From Paenibacillus phytohabitans (GTDB taxonomy: Bacteria; Bacillota; Bacilli; Paenibacillales; Paenibacillaceae): a stretch of 64,000 nucleotides of DNA. Below the pieces are notes generated by a model. That model was not told the origin of the DNA. It ran no database searches and worked only from the letters and a program-made list of their open reading frames with translations. Shown one piece after another: positions 8,754 to 17,670 of the stretch. Position 1 is the stretch's first letter; the number at the start of each line of letters is the position of its first letter. The stretch is taken from the NCBI RefSeq assembly GCF_013141775.1, contig NZ_WHOB01000067.1, positions 16,332 to 80,331 of the forward strand. The letters run 5' to 3'. The position numbers and the translations under genes are program-made.

Positions 8754-9421
8754 GTTAACCTCCTCTACGGCAGCGTCCGTTCTCCATCCGCACATGCCTT
8801 GATTTATAGAAGTAGTATAAACACCGAACCTGAATAACAGATGAAGATGGGGTTAAGGTGAAGTTCAGGTGCGCCAATATACTTGAATAAAGCTGGATAG
8901 CACGCTCCCCGCCCAGCAGCAGAGTAAATTTCACAGTTTCACCCTCAGAAGAAAATAATGTTGTACGTATTACAACTTCGAGTCGTAGATAACCGGGTGT
9001 TTGGGAGAATTGTTGTACAAAATACAAGAATCCCCCCGCTGAACTGCCAGTAGGAGGAGAAATGTTGCATTCAATACAACAATTTTGAAATTCGGCCAAA
9101 TTATTGAGAAAAATGTTGTATTTGGTGCAGGATTTTGAATTGAAAACCAACTTTCAACTCTTGCGCAGCACAACCTACTAGTTCATGCACAGCTTCAGTT
9201 ATATACAAATCCGGCGATGCAAAGGCATTCATTACCCTGAAAGAACCGTTCAGCAGATTATCTCTTATTTCCATCAGAGAATGGATGCTGACGATTAGGA
9301 ATACACATAGAAATCCCCTCCAAGCCCTCTCCAGCCACCGCATCCTAAGATGCTGCTGCCGGAAAGTCTGCCTGAAGGGGATCTGCCGTACTTGAATCTG
9401 TTTACTTAAGCGAGTTAATCA
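8754..9421. other. Gene-poor stretch of 668 bases
   Basis: It lies between the membrane glycosyltransferase-like gene and the end of the Lpl-type transporter operon. It holds repeat element copy 1 (8955-9140). The open frames crossing it lack ribosome sites and have no recognisable product. I see no clear terminator for the transporter operon at its right end, and nothing recognisable in 8755-8950 or 9145-9421. Confidence 0.6.
8955..9140. repeat. 52-bp-periodic palindromic repeat element, copy 1
   Basis: Four modules of the form GTTGTA-N5-TACAAC begin at 8960, 9012, 9064 and 9115, so the spacing is 52, 52 and 51 bp. Module 1 is a perfect 6-5-6 palindrome, modules 2 and 3 are one base off, and module 4 keeps the left half but has TGCAGG on the right. 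A homologous element with the same spacing lies at 24042-24222. The stretches between modules are also related between the two copies, though less conserved, so this is one repeat family rather than a CRISPR array. Function unknown. Confidence 0.85.
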
Positions 9422-11095
9422 TTAATAGCCTAATAGACTCTTTGTCTTCGCAAAAATATCATTGGCCATCTCCGTATACCGCGTGCTGCCGTTCGCTTCA
9501 ACCTGGGCCGTATACTGGTCCCAGTTGTCCAGCTTTTCCTGGCCGGTCACGAACTTGAGCGTCATGGTCTTGACGTAATCCATCAGCGGCGTCGAGATCA
9601 GCTTCATCTGCTCATTCTCTTCAGGAGTAGCCATGATCGGCGGTGCCAGCTTGCGGGTATCCCGTGTCGACTGGACGCGGCTCACGAAGTCTTTCTCCCC
9701 ATCGGTCATCTTGGACATCTTCAGCTTCTCAGAGCCGCCGTAGGCGAACATCCCGCCGGCGAAGCCGTAATCCACATTCAGCTGCTTAGCAGCACCTTCA
9801 TTGATTCCGTTATAATAGATATCCGGATTCAGCACTACATTTCCGTCTGCATCCAGTGTATACGTCTCCCCTTCTACGCCCCATAAGCTGAGCATCTGAC
9901 CCTCATTAGAGTACCAGAACCAGTCGACGAAGCGGAGCATCTTAATGAACTCTTCTTCGCCCAGGTCATCCAGCGCATTCTGGCTGATCATGATTCCGTT
10001 CTCCAGACGGGAGGTTTCGACCTGCAGCTTCCCTTTGGGGCCGCCCGGCTGGGTGATCATGTAGAGCTCGCTATCCGGAACCTGCATCTTGCTCTTGAAA
10101 TCGGCCATAACCTGATAGATTCCGCTGATCACGTAGGTGTCGCCCTTGAAGAACTTGGCTTGTGCCGCATCATCTTCCTGAGTGAAGGATTCAGGGTCCA
10201 TAATGCCTTCATTGACTAACTTGTTGAAGTAGCTCAGATAGTCCTTGAAGTCATCGGAGGCATCAGCAAAAACAAACTGCTGCTTATCCTGGTCAAAGAC
10301 CAGACCGTTGGATAATCCCCAGCCGGCAGTAACGCCATATTGAACCGCAGCAATGTTCAGTGCGGAATCTCCCTTGAACTGGTCAGAGATGACATATTTG
10401 CTGCCTGTGAAGTCCTTGACCTTCTTCATCGCTTCATAGAAGTCTTCATAGGTCCAGTTGCCCTGCTGGCCTTCAACATCCACTCCCGCAGCCTCAAACA
10501 CATCCTTGCGGATAATGTAGGAATAACCGCCACCGGCAATCTCCCACATGCCTGGAAGCACGTAATATTTGCCGTCCTCCTTGAGCTTAGCCTTCAGATC
10601 CTCTTCCATTCCCCAATCCTTCACGGCCTTCATATAGTTCGGCATGTACTGCACCCAGTCACTGACAGGTACAATCTGGCCTGTGGCCACGAAAGCGGAT
10701 TCATCATAAGTCTTAGGAATAATATAAGGAGCATCTCCGCTGTTCACGAGCAGGGATTTCTGGTTCTCATATTCGGTTCTTGCCGTAATGGCCAGATCAA
10801 AGTTTACATTCGTTTTCTCCTGGATCGCACTCCACAGCCGCCAGTCTTTATTATATGGATAATTCTCATGGTCGCTGTACATCATGGAGTAGGTTACCGG
10901 TTCATTCGAGTGGAAGGTCTGATCTGCGCCAAAGGTATAATCTTCCGCCCCGGCTGTTGCAGGAGCATTCGTACCCGCAGCATTCGGTGCTGTGGAATTA
11001 CTGGTGCCTGAAGCCTCTTTATTCCCGGATGAACAAGCTGTCATAGACAACATCAACGCCAGCGATGCCATTGCAAGTGGTTTACTGAATCTCAT
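9422..11095 (-). CDS. Extracellular solute-binding lipoprotein, LplA-type
   Basis: A 557-residue ABC binding protein of family 1. The signal peptide ends in a lipobox (LSMTACSSG, Cys at about 21), followed by a low-complexity S/G/A/N/T linker and a two-lobed sugar-binding fold. The length is typical of LplA-type proteins, which deliver oligosaccharides, often from plant polysaccharides, to two-permease importers. The ATG at 11095 has GGGAGG seven bases upstream. It is the last gene of a three-gene operon behind LplB-like and LplC-like permeases. No ATPase is encoded; such systems usually share MsmX encoded elsewhere. The substrate is unknown, but xylan or pectin fragments are plausible from the neighbours. 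Confidence 0.9.
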   Translation of the reverse strand: MRFSKPLAMASLALMLSMTACSSGNKEASGTSNSTAPNAAGTNAPATAGAEDYTFGADQTFHSNEPVTYSMMYSDHENYPYNKDWRLWSAIQEKTNVNFDLAITARTEYENQKSLLVNSGDAPYIIPKTYDESAFVATGQIVPVSDWVQYMPNYMKAVKDWGMEEDLKAKLKEDGKYYVLPGMWEIAGGGYSYIIRKDVFEAAGVDVEGQQGNWTYEDFYEAMKKVKDFTGSKYVISDQFKGDSALNIAAVQYGVTAGWGLSNGLVFDQDKQQFVFADASDDFKDYLSYFNKLVNEGIMDPESFTQEDDAAQAKFFKGDTYVISGIYQVMADFKSKMQVPDSELYMITQPGGPKGKLQVETSRLENGIMISQNALDDLGEEEFIKMLRFVDWFWYSNEGQMLSLWGVEGETYTLDADGNVVLNPDIYYNGINEGAAKQLNVDYGFAGGMFAYGGSEKLKMSKMTDGEKDFVSRVQSTRDTRKLAPPIMATPEENEQMKLISTPLMDYVKTMTLKFVTGQEKLDNWDQYTAQVEANGSTRYTEMANDIFAKTKSLLGY

Positions 11096-11165
11096 TGTTT
11101 GCCTCCCTTTTTGTGTATAGAGCTATATATAACAGAGAGGGCCATACCCCCTCCGGTTATACCGT

Positions 11166-12038
11166 TTATCCTTTGACCGCGCCGATCATCATGCCCTGTA
11201 CGAAATACTTCTGCACGAAAGGATACACGCAGATGATAGGCAGTGAGGTTAACACCATGGCCGTCGATTTGATGCTTGCCGCAATCTGGCTCGTCTGATC
11301 GGAGGATGCCCCGATTTCGGTCGGACTGACCGCATTGTCGATGATTTGCTTCAGATACAGGGCGACCGGCCATTTCTCTTTTGACTGCAGATAGAGTGAC
11401 GGTCCGAACCAGTTATTCCACATGCCGACCATCACGAACAGCATAATGGTAACCAGAATCGGCTTTGACAAGGGCAGAATGATTTTGGTGAAAATCCCGA
11501 ATACCCCCAGGCCGTCCACCCGACCCGCTTCTTCCAGTTCATAAGGCAGGCTGGCAAAAAACGTCTTCATCAGGATGACATTGAAGGCGCTGATCGCCCC
11601 CGGAATGACAATCGCCCAGATTGTATCCCGCATGTCTAACGTCTTGGCCACCAGAATATAGTTCGGGATGAGTCCGCCTCCGAAATACATTGTGAACAGG
11701 ACAAACGGAATGAAAAATTTGTTGAGCCGCAGTTTATCTTTGGATAGCGGATAAGAGATTACTGCTGTTGCCGTCACGGCGATTAAAGTGCCTGTTACGG
11801 AATATACAATGGTGTTCCAGTAGTAATGGAAGAAATCCGGTTTGCTCAAGATCACCTCATAAGTTTTGGTTGTGAATTCTACCGGGAATAAGGTCACCTT
11901 GCCTGCATAAATAGCGGCTTCCGAACTGAAGGACTGGGCTACGAGATAGACGAATGGATATAAGGTGAAGATGACAATCAGAATCATAAATATACTGTTC
12001 AAAATGTTAAACAAGTTAAAGGTTGAGGTTCGCTTCAC
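11166..12038 (-). CDS. Carbohydrate ABC transporter permease, LplC/YtcP type
   Basis: A 290-residue inner-membrane permease with six predicted helices and the EAA loop (ELEEAGRVDGLGVFGIFTKIILPLSKP, about residues 166-192) that contacts the shared ATPase. The short C-terminus ending VQGMMIGAVKG is characteristic of the LplC/YtcP group. It starts at a GTG (12038) with AAGGAG eight bases upstream; no suitable ATG exists there. It sits 15 bases after the LplB-like gene and 70 bases before the binding-protein gene. Confidence 0.9.
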   Translation of the reverse strand: MKRTSTFNLFNILNSIFMILIVIFTLYPFVYLVAQSFSSEAAIYAGKVTLFPVEFTTKTYEVILSKPDFFHYYWNTIVYSVTGTLIAVTATAVISYPLSKDKLRLNKFFIPFVLFTMYFGGGLIPNYILVAKTLDMRDTIWAIVIPGAISAFNVILMKTFFASLPYELEEAGRVDGLGVFGIFTKIILPLSKPILVTIMLFVMVGMWNNWFGPSLYLQSKEKWPVALYLKQIIDNAVSPTEIGASSDQTSQIAASIKSTAMVLTSLPIICVYPFVQKYFVQGMMIGAVKG

Positions 12039-12053
12039 GGGTTCGGCTCCTTT

Positions 12054-13013
12054 CTACCACAGGCTGGATTTCGTAGTTTTTTTGGATACGGTATTGGCAA
12101 TCGTCACCAGGATCAGTCCAATAATCCCTTCGAACAAGCCTACCGCTGTCGCATAGCTGAAGTTCCCTCCGGTGATCCCCATCCGGTACACATAGGTAGA
12201 GATAACATCAGCGGTTTCGTAGGTAAGCGGATTGTACAGCAGCAGGATTTTCTCGAAATTGGAGCCCAGGATGCTGCCGATATCCAGAATCAGGAGCACC
12301 ATAATCGTCGGCAGAATGCCGGGAATGGTCACATGCTTCGCCAGCTTGAAGCGGTTAGCGCCATCAATCTTCGCTGCCTCATACAATGATGGATCGATGC
12401 CGGTCATCGCGGCCAGATAGAGAATCGTTCCCCAGCCCAGGCTCTGCCAGACGCCGGAGGTAACATAGATCACCGGAAACCACTGCGGCAGGGAGATGAA
12501 GGAGATTGTCTCCAGTCCAAAGGACGTCAGAACGCTATTCAGGGGGCCCGTTAAAGAAACCACCTCTTTAATCATCCCTGCGACGATAACCATGGAGATG
12601 AAATGCGGAAGATAGGATACCGTCTGGACGAATTTCTTCCATTTGATCCTCCGTATTTCGTTAAGCAGGAGCGCAAATGACAAAGTAACAGGGAATTTCA
12701 CCAGGAGATAACTGACACTTAAGGTAAGATCATTGAAAAAAGCCCGCCAAAATGTCGGATCCTTCATAAACATCTCGAAGTACGTAAACCCGACCCATTC
12801 CGTACCCAGGATATTAGGCCCGCCTCTGTACTTCCGGAAAGCAATAATGTTCCCCAGCATCGGCGCATACTTGAAAATAATGAAGTAGATTACCGGGATG
12901 ACCAGAAACGAATATAGCTTCCATTCTTGTTTAACATGCTTCCATAAGGGAATTCTGTCCGCCTTCTTGCGTGGAATCATGCCTGCAGTCTTAGCTTTAG
13001 CAGGAACTGCCAT
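12054..13013 (-). CDS. Sugar ABC transporter permease, LplB type
   Basis: A 319-residue permease with an N-terminal basic stretch, six predicted helices, and the EAA loop with YEAAKIDGANRFKLAKHVTIPGILP at about residues 213-237. Together with the LplC-like permease it forms the channel for the substrate delivered by the binding protein. The ATG at 13013 has GAGGAAGTGATG upstream. It is the first gene of the operon; the 5' region (13014-13241) must hold the promoter, but I could not pick out clear -35 and -10 boxes. The divergently placed lack of overlap with the regulator gene and the terminator between them suggest independent transcription. Confidence 0.9.
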   Translation of the reverse strand: MAVPAKAKTAGMIPRKKADRIPLWKHVKQEWKLYSFLVIPVIYFIIFKYAPMLGNIIAFRKYRGGPNILGTEWVGFTYFEMFMKDPTFWRAFFNDLTLSVSYLLVKFPVTLSFALLLNEIRRIKWKKFVQTVSYLPHFISMVIVAGMIKEVVSLTGPLNSVLTSFGLETISFISLPQWFPVIYVTSGVWQSLGWGTILYLAAMTGIDPSLYEAAKIDGANRFKLAKHVTIPGILPTIMVLLILDIGSILGSNFEKILLLYNPLTYETADVISTYVYRMGITGGNFSYATAVGLFEGIIGLILVTIANTVSKKTTKSSLW

Positions 13014-13241
13014 GTCATCATCACTTCCTCACGAATAATTCACTCTAGCAGGGACGGCAGCCTGACGCTTGCGGGCGGGTTCGCGGCCGTCCGGATGTAA
13101 TCGCTTTCTGCTCCATCAATGTACTTGCTAACCCGGCGGCTCATCAATGTTCAATACCGGAAATGATGTACGTTAACCTGCAAATGGCGGTTGACATCTT
13201 GAAACGGATAGACGGTTTCGCGTATTTCCGCTCTGGAAACC

Positions 13242-13274
13242 AAAAAAGATGACCTCCGGCAACCGGAGATCATC
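13242..13274 (-). terminator. Terminator of the AraC regulator gene
   Basis: Stem GATGACCTCCGG (13248-13259) and CCGGAGATCATC (13263-13274) with a 3-base loop; read on the minus strand it ends in a run of six T. It separates the regulator from the transporter operon downstream. Confidence 0.85.
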
Positions 13275-13299
13275 TGTCCATCTGCTTCACTATCCTGTT

Positions 13300-15582
13300 T
13301 CACTGGATCGCCTTGTATTTCCCCGGCGTAATCCCTTCATACTTCTTAAATACCCGGATAAACGCATGGCTGCTGGCGAATCCAACCTTCTCGGCGGTAT
13401 CGTCGATACTGGCCCCTTCGAGCAGCAGAACCTTGGCTGCTTCAACCCGGCTCTGGCTGATATAATCACGCAGTCCGACCTGCCCTGTCTGTTCGCGGAA
13501 CAACCGGGATACATACTGCGGCGTCAATCCGAAATGATCGCCGATCTGTGATACACTCAGGTTCTTGTCGCTGTAGTTCTCCTGCACGAACGCTGTAACC
13601 TTCTCGCCGATACCGGCACTCGTCTGCAGATTAGGCTTACTGCGGAGCACCGTGCATACCCGCTCAAAGATATCGAGCAGCTCCTGCTCGAATTCGGGCT
13701 TCGTGGTGCAGGACAGCAGCCGCTTGAGCGGCCGCCATTCATCCCAGGCAATGCTGGTCTGCTCTTGATCAGGAATGGCTTTAATCATCGTAGCCGCTAC
13801 ATCAAGCAGGATGCATTTCGAGATTTCATGCGACCTCTCTCTTTGGAACGCTTGCTGTAAGATACTATTAATCATCTCGTTGGCCTTATCGAATTCATCG
13901 GCCTTCAGGAAGTTGATCAGCATCATCTGGTCATTCACCGTGAAGAAATAACTGCCGGCGCTTGGCTTGATGCTTCCGTACCAGATCAGCATCTCATCAC
14001 CGAGCACGCTGCGGTATTCCTGGGCTTCCAGGGCTTGAAGGAACGCGAGATTCACGCCGTTCAGACCTGTCTGCAGCTCACTGCCCACTGTGGTGAAGCG
14101 GAGCTTGTACCGGAGAGTAATGAATTCGTAGGCTTGGGCCAGATCATCCTCGATATCATCCTTCCAGTGCTCTGCACGCTCCGGAGCTACGTTCACGACC
14201 GCCGCCAGCATGCCGTCCATATCTGTGAAATTGATCGTCCAATGATTGCTGACCAGGTCGGCAACAATATTGGATACAATAAATTGGGATAACGCGAGAT
14301 CCTGTATCCCATCGTCATCGCTATCGATATAGAACAGCAGCACTGCGAAATGATCAGTCGTCCAATTCAGCTTATACATCTTCGCCAGCTCCGTGAACGG
14401 GACGTTACGGTCGGCCTGACCCTTCAGGAGCCTCCCTAAATAGTAATTCTGCAGCACGCGCAGCTGTTGATCATGCTTATTGTTCGTATCATCCCGTTCC
14501 CTGATCGTCTCCAGAACATTCCTGCGGATGAACGTATATTCATCCAGGTATTCACCGGTGCCCTGCGCCGGATTGCGGGTAAATACGCTGACCAGCTCTT
14601 TGATCGGATCATAGTTTTTGCGGGCGAAATAATAGATAACCGCACTGCCTACCGCAAAGCACAGCAATAATCCGTACATGTTCATCGTCCGCATTCCCCC
14701 GATATGCTCCCAGAAGACATCGGTCGGAAACACGCTGATATACTTCCAGCCTGTCGTATCAGACGACTCGATGGTGATCATCGATTTAACTCCCTGAAAG
14801 GTACTCGTAAAGGTGCCGGTGCCGCGGTCATTCCATTCCTGATAAGCCGAAGGTTCGATCAGCGTATCTCCAGCATTCTGAATCATAATCTGGCCATTCG
14901 TGTCCATAATAAATACCCGGCCCCGCTCTACCCAGTCGATATTTGCAAGCATCGTCATCATCTTCTCCACATTAAGCGGTATGATGAGTGCGCCTGTTAG
15001 TTCAGCAGTCGCCTGAATCGGCAACGAACGGATATAGAACGGGGTATACGCAACTTTTTTATCCGGATTCTTGAGCGGAAGCAGCACGTATTCACCCGAA
15101 TGATGCTGGTTGATAACCTGCTGCCAATCATCGTAAGCGAACGTATCCGTCTGAAGCTTCATCTCATAAAAAGATTGTTCTTCTATATAGGTCTCACTGG
15201 AAAGCACCGACTGCAGCGGTTTCGAATATAAGTTAATCTCCTTAATGAAGTTGTTGGCAGATAACATTTTGCCCAGCTCCTGCTTCAGCCCGTATATCTT
15301 GTAAGCGTTATCAGGTGTGGATGAAGACAGAAAGCCTTTCACTTCTGAATGAACGGCCAGCTGTGTGGCAAGGCTCTCTGTCTGCAGCAGCTCCCCGTCC
15401 ACAATATATCTTACCTGCTGGAGCATCGCTCTGCTTGCCAGCTTAATCTCATTTTTCACAATTTCTCTCGTCTGACCATAGATGATCACACTAAGAATGA
15501 CAGGTATGCACAGAATCACCGCATACGAGACAATTAACCGGAAAACTACACTTTGTGTGAAGTGACCCCTTTCCAAATTCAA
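13300..15582 (-). CDS. Membrane-bound AraC-family regulator with extracellular sensor domain
   Basis: About 760 residues: a membrane helix at about 12-35, an extracellular region of about 260 residues (Cache-like in appearance), a second helix at about 305-325 followed by an FARKNYDPIKELVSVF-type juxtamembrane stretch, and a C-terminal AraC double helix-turn-helix (about 665-760, ending GITPGKYKAIQ). This type is found next to Lpl-type transporters in Paenibacillus and probably senses a carbohydrate outside the cell and activates the neighbouring importer. No ATG is available. I place the start at the TTG at 15582, eight bases after GGGGG; another TTG at 15588 is too close to that site. It lies directly upstream of the lplB-like gene on the same strand. 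Confidence 0.85.
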   Translation of the reverse strand: MNLERGHFTQSVVFRLIVSYAVILCIPVILSVIIYGQTREIVKNEIKLASRAMLQQVRYIVDGELLQTESLATQLAVHSEVKGFLSSSTPDNAYKIYGLKQELGKMLSANNFIKEINLYSKPLQSVLSSETYIEEQSFYEMKLQTDTFAYDDWQQVINQHHSGEYVLLPLKNPDKKVAYTPFYIRSLPIQATAELTGALIIPLNVEKMMTMLANIDWVERGRVFIMDTNGQIMIQNAGDTLIEPSAYQEWNDRGTGTFTSTFQGVKSMITIESSDTTGWKYISVFPTDVFWEHIGGMRTMNMYGLLLCFAVGSAVIYYFARKNYDPIKELVSVFTRNPAQGTGEYLDEYTFIRRNVLETIRERDDTNNKHDQQLRVLQNYYLGRLLKGQADRNVPFTELAKMYKLNWTTDHFAVLLFYIDSDDDGIQDLALSQFIVSNIVADLVSNHWTINFTDMDGMLAAVVNVAPERAEHWKDDIEDDLAQAYEFITLRYKLRFTTVGSELQTGLNGVNLAFLQALEAQEYRSVLGDEMLIWYGSIKPSAGSYFFTVNDQMMLINFLKADEFDKANEMINSILQQAFQRERSHEISKCILLDVAATMIKAIPDQEQTSIAWDEWRPLKRLLSCTTKPEFEQELLDIFERVCTVLRSKPNLQTSAGIGEKVTAFVQENYSDKNLSVSQIGDHFGLTPQYVSRLFREQTGQVGLRDYISQSRVEAAKVLLLEGASIDDTAEKVGFASSHAFIRVFKKYEGITPGKYKAIQ

Positions 15583-15693
15583 TTGCAATCCCCCTAATTC
15601 CCTTTTTTGTACATTTCAATCATAAATGAAATTGGGGTAAGCTTCATATGTACAATTTGAAATCTGATGTACAGTTTAAGCAGGTTTGGCTAT

Positions 15694-16533
15694 TTACTCA
15701 CTGCGGATCACACGAAAACCCTGGTCATTTCCCCTGCTGCTCCCCTCAAACTTGCCCCGAAACGATACCTCTGTATTGTTAACGCCGCCGATCCACCCGC
15801 CGCCCTTCACCAGTCTGAGGGAGCCGCTGCTGCTGTCCGGGCCTTCGTACCAGTTCCAGCACCATTCCCTCACGTTACCTGACATATCGTAAAGCCCCAG
15901 CTCATTGGGTTTCTTGAGGCCGCTAATTTTCGTCTGGTTATGGTTATTCTCGATCGCCGGCCAGTTCCAATCCCCGGTTAAGAATTGATCCCCGGAATTC
16001 CTCCAATACCAGGCTACCTCATCAGCCTTGCTGCTTCCGCTATAGCTGCTGCTCTTGCTCATCTGTCCTCCGCCTGCTGCATATTCCCACTCCGCTTCAG
16101 TCGGCAAACGGTAGCCGTTCACTCCTGCATTGACCGTTACGGTCCATTTCATGAAATCTCTTTCGCTTGTATTATTCGGATCAACAGTATTCTTGTCTAT
16201 ATTGTAATAGGGCTTCAAGCCCTCCTTCATACTCCGTTGATTGCAGTACTCCACAGCATCATACCAGGTTACACTCTCTACGGGCAGATTATCCCCTTGA
16301 AACTGGGAAGGGTTATTCCCCATCACCTCCAGCCATTCTTGTTGAGTCACCTCATACTTACTGATATAAAAGTCCGGGAGGGTCACATCTGTTCCGTAAT
16401 AATTGGATTTTGTGTCTACAAAGGCACCGCCCTCGACCCATACAAGACGCTCTTCCTTGACAGGCTTCTCCTGCGAGCAGGCAGCGGCAATACCCGTTAA
16501 TGCTATTAAAAAGACAATCAATAGTTTTCGCAT
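15694..16533 (-). CDS. Formylglycine-generating-enzyme fold (SUMF1) lipoprotein
   Basis: A 279-residue protein with a lipobox (GIAAACSQE, Cys at about 19) and a complete SUMF1 fold: VWVEGGAFVDT, YEVTQQEWLEVMGNNPSQF, PVESVTWYDAVEYCN, YRLPTEAEWEYAA, NELGLYDMSGNVREWCWNWY and RLVKGGGWIGG. True aerobic formylglycine enzymes carry cysteines near the end of the fold where this protein has GGGWIGG, so sulfatase activation is unlikely. SUMF1-like domains are also used as binding or structural modules on the cell surface. The ATG at 16533 has AAAGGAGA upstream. It lies between the xylanase and the AraC regulator; its role is not known. Confidence 0.85.
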   Translation of the reverse strand: MRKLLIVFLIALTGIAAACSQEKPVKEERLVWVEGGAFVDTKSNYYGTDVTLPDFYISKYEVTQQEWLEVMGNNPSQFQGDNLPVESVTWYDAVEYCNQRSMKEGLKPYYNIDKNTVDPNNTSERDFMKWTVTVNAGVNGYRLPTEAEWEYAAGGGQMSKSSSYSGSSKADEVAWYWRNSGDQFLTGDWNWPAIENNHNQTKISGLKKPNELGLYDMSGNVREWCWNWYEGPDSSSGSLRLVKGGGWIGGVNNTEVSFRGKFEGSSRGNDQGFRVIRSE

Positions 16534-16651
16534 GGATATATCTCCTTTGAACCGATTGGGAAAGGTACGGACCTGCTGATAAGCCTCTATATAGGAAGCA
16601 CAGTAGTCATAGAGATTTCATGTGGAGTCCAGCCTATATAGCTGGCTTATT

Positions 16652-16682
16652 AAGGCCGCCGGCTGTGTGACCGGCAGGCCTC
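16652..16682 (-). terminator. Possible terminator hairpin after the xylanase gene
   Basis: GGCCGCCGG and CCGGCAGGCC form a strong GC-rich stem with an 8-base loop. On the minus strand it is followed by TTAATAAG rather than a proper T-run, so termination is uncertain. Confidence 0.4.
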
Positions 16683-16748
16683 AGTCCTATCAATGATCAG
16701 CCGTCTTTCTGCATAGCCGGAACCCGGTTAGTGCCTGTCAGCCGCCTG

Positions 16749-17384
16749 TTACCACACCGTTACGTTAGAGCTGCCGCTGCTCTGATAGCCTTCTGTTGCA
16801 AGCACCTGATAGGACCAGCTGCTTCCCAGATTCATCCCTTTGCTCTTCCATGCGTTAACATGATTACTGAAAGTGATAGCAGAATTGCTTCCCGTCGCTC
16901 TCTTCGACTGTCTTACACTCCAGTATTGAGGGAATGTGGCATTTCCATCAATGGAAGGCGCGTCGTAGCGCATGGTGGTATAGATATCATAGGTGCCCCC
17001 GTCACTGGTCACGGTGCCCTTATACGTTCCGGTAGGTCTATAAGTCCCCCAGCTGTCAACAACGTAATATTCGATGAGTGAATTTCTTGTCCAGCCGTAC
17101 AGGGTTAAATACCCGTTGCCGGACGGCGCCCAGACGCCTGCATTGTAGTTGATTGTTCGTGTTGGCGATCCAACATTCCAGCCTTTACCGACCACGAAAT
17201 TGCCGGTATTGGACCAGTTCACACTGTAATTCCCGCCAGTTCCGTTCGTAGCATTGACTGTACCTCCGCCATCAGTCCAGTTCTGCCAATAATCTGTTGC
17301 TGCACTTGAGGTGGCTGCAAACGCGCTGAAGCTCATTGTGGCTGCCATGACTACCGTTAGAATTTTCTTGTTTAGCTTAAACAT
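16749..17384 (-). CDS. xynA: Endo-1,4-beta-xylanase, glycoside hydrolase family 11, secreted
   Basis: A 211-residue GH11 enzyme that cuts internal beta-1,4-xylosidic bonds in xylan. It has a signal peptide ending in SAFAATSSAA (about residue 29) and then the single jelly-roll domain. The two catalytic glutamates are visible: E105 in SLIEYYVVDSWG (nucleophile) and E198 in VLATEGYQSSG (acid/base). The PSIDGNATFPQYWSVRQSKR thumb segment is also conserved. The length matches Bacillus XynA closely. The ATG at 17384 has a perfect TAGGAGGT seven bases upstream; the open frame extends to 17438 but without a ribosome site. A cre-like site overlaps the promoter. Confidence 0.96.
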   Translation of the reverse strand: MFKLNKKILTVVMAATMSFSAFAATSSAATDYWQNWTDGGGTVNATNGTGGNYSVNWSNTGNFVVGKGWNVGSPTRTINYNAGVWAPSGNGYLTLYGWTRNSLIEYYVVDSWGTYRPTGTYKGTVTSDGGTYDIYTTMRYDAPSIDGNATFPQYWSVRQSKRATGSNSAITFSNHVNAWKSKGMNLGSSWSYQVLATEGYQSSGSSNVTVW

Positions 17385-17518
17385 TGAATTACCTCCTAAG
17401 AATAATTTGTTGTGTACAGCCTTTCTTCCCGCCCTCACTTGCCCGTAGCCTCTGTCCGCAGAATCTAACTTATCCTGAGGTATCTCCCAGATATTTACTT
17501 GTCCTCCTTCACGAGTAA

Positions 17519-17543
17519 ATTATATAAGGTAAGCGTTTACATT
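17519..17543 (-). promoter_or_regulatory. xynA promoter -10 box and CcpA cre-like site
   Basis: On the minus strand, ATGTAAACGCTTACC (17529-17543) matches the cre consensus WTGNAANCGNWNNCW at 14 of 15 positions. A TATAAT (17519-17524) follows five bases later. I see no good -35 box at the normal distance. A cre at this position would allow CcpA to block RNA polymerase when glucose is present, as for other Bacillus xylanases. Confidence 0.7.
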
Positions 17544-17616
17544 ACTCTCTGCAAATTAAAGGTTTAATCCCAATTTTTATAGGTCTTATGGAGACGAGAC
17601 GGCATAACTTATCAAT

Positions 17617-17649
17617 TAAAAAAGCCGCCCCATTAAAGGACGGCCCTGC
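17617..17649 (-). terminator. Terminator of the Rbs-type transporter/dehydrogenase operon
   Basis: On the minus strand GGCCGTCC and GGGGCGGC bracket a 6-base TTTAAT loop and are followed by six T. It lies 22 bases beyond the dehydrogenase stop codon. Confidence 0.75.
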
Positions 17650-17670
17650 ATCAGCAATCTTATGGATTCA

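Noticed and set aside
8960..9131. CRISPR-like array (short repeats with spacers of about 30 bases)
   Set aside because: The two arrays share related stretches between modules, each has only four modules, the modules themselves vary, and no cas gene is in the window.
9101..9343. 80-residue minus-strand frame
   Set aside because: No ribosome site, no recognisable product and its end lies in the repeat element; probably chance.
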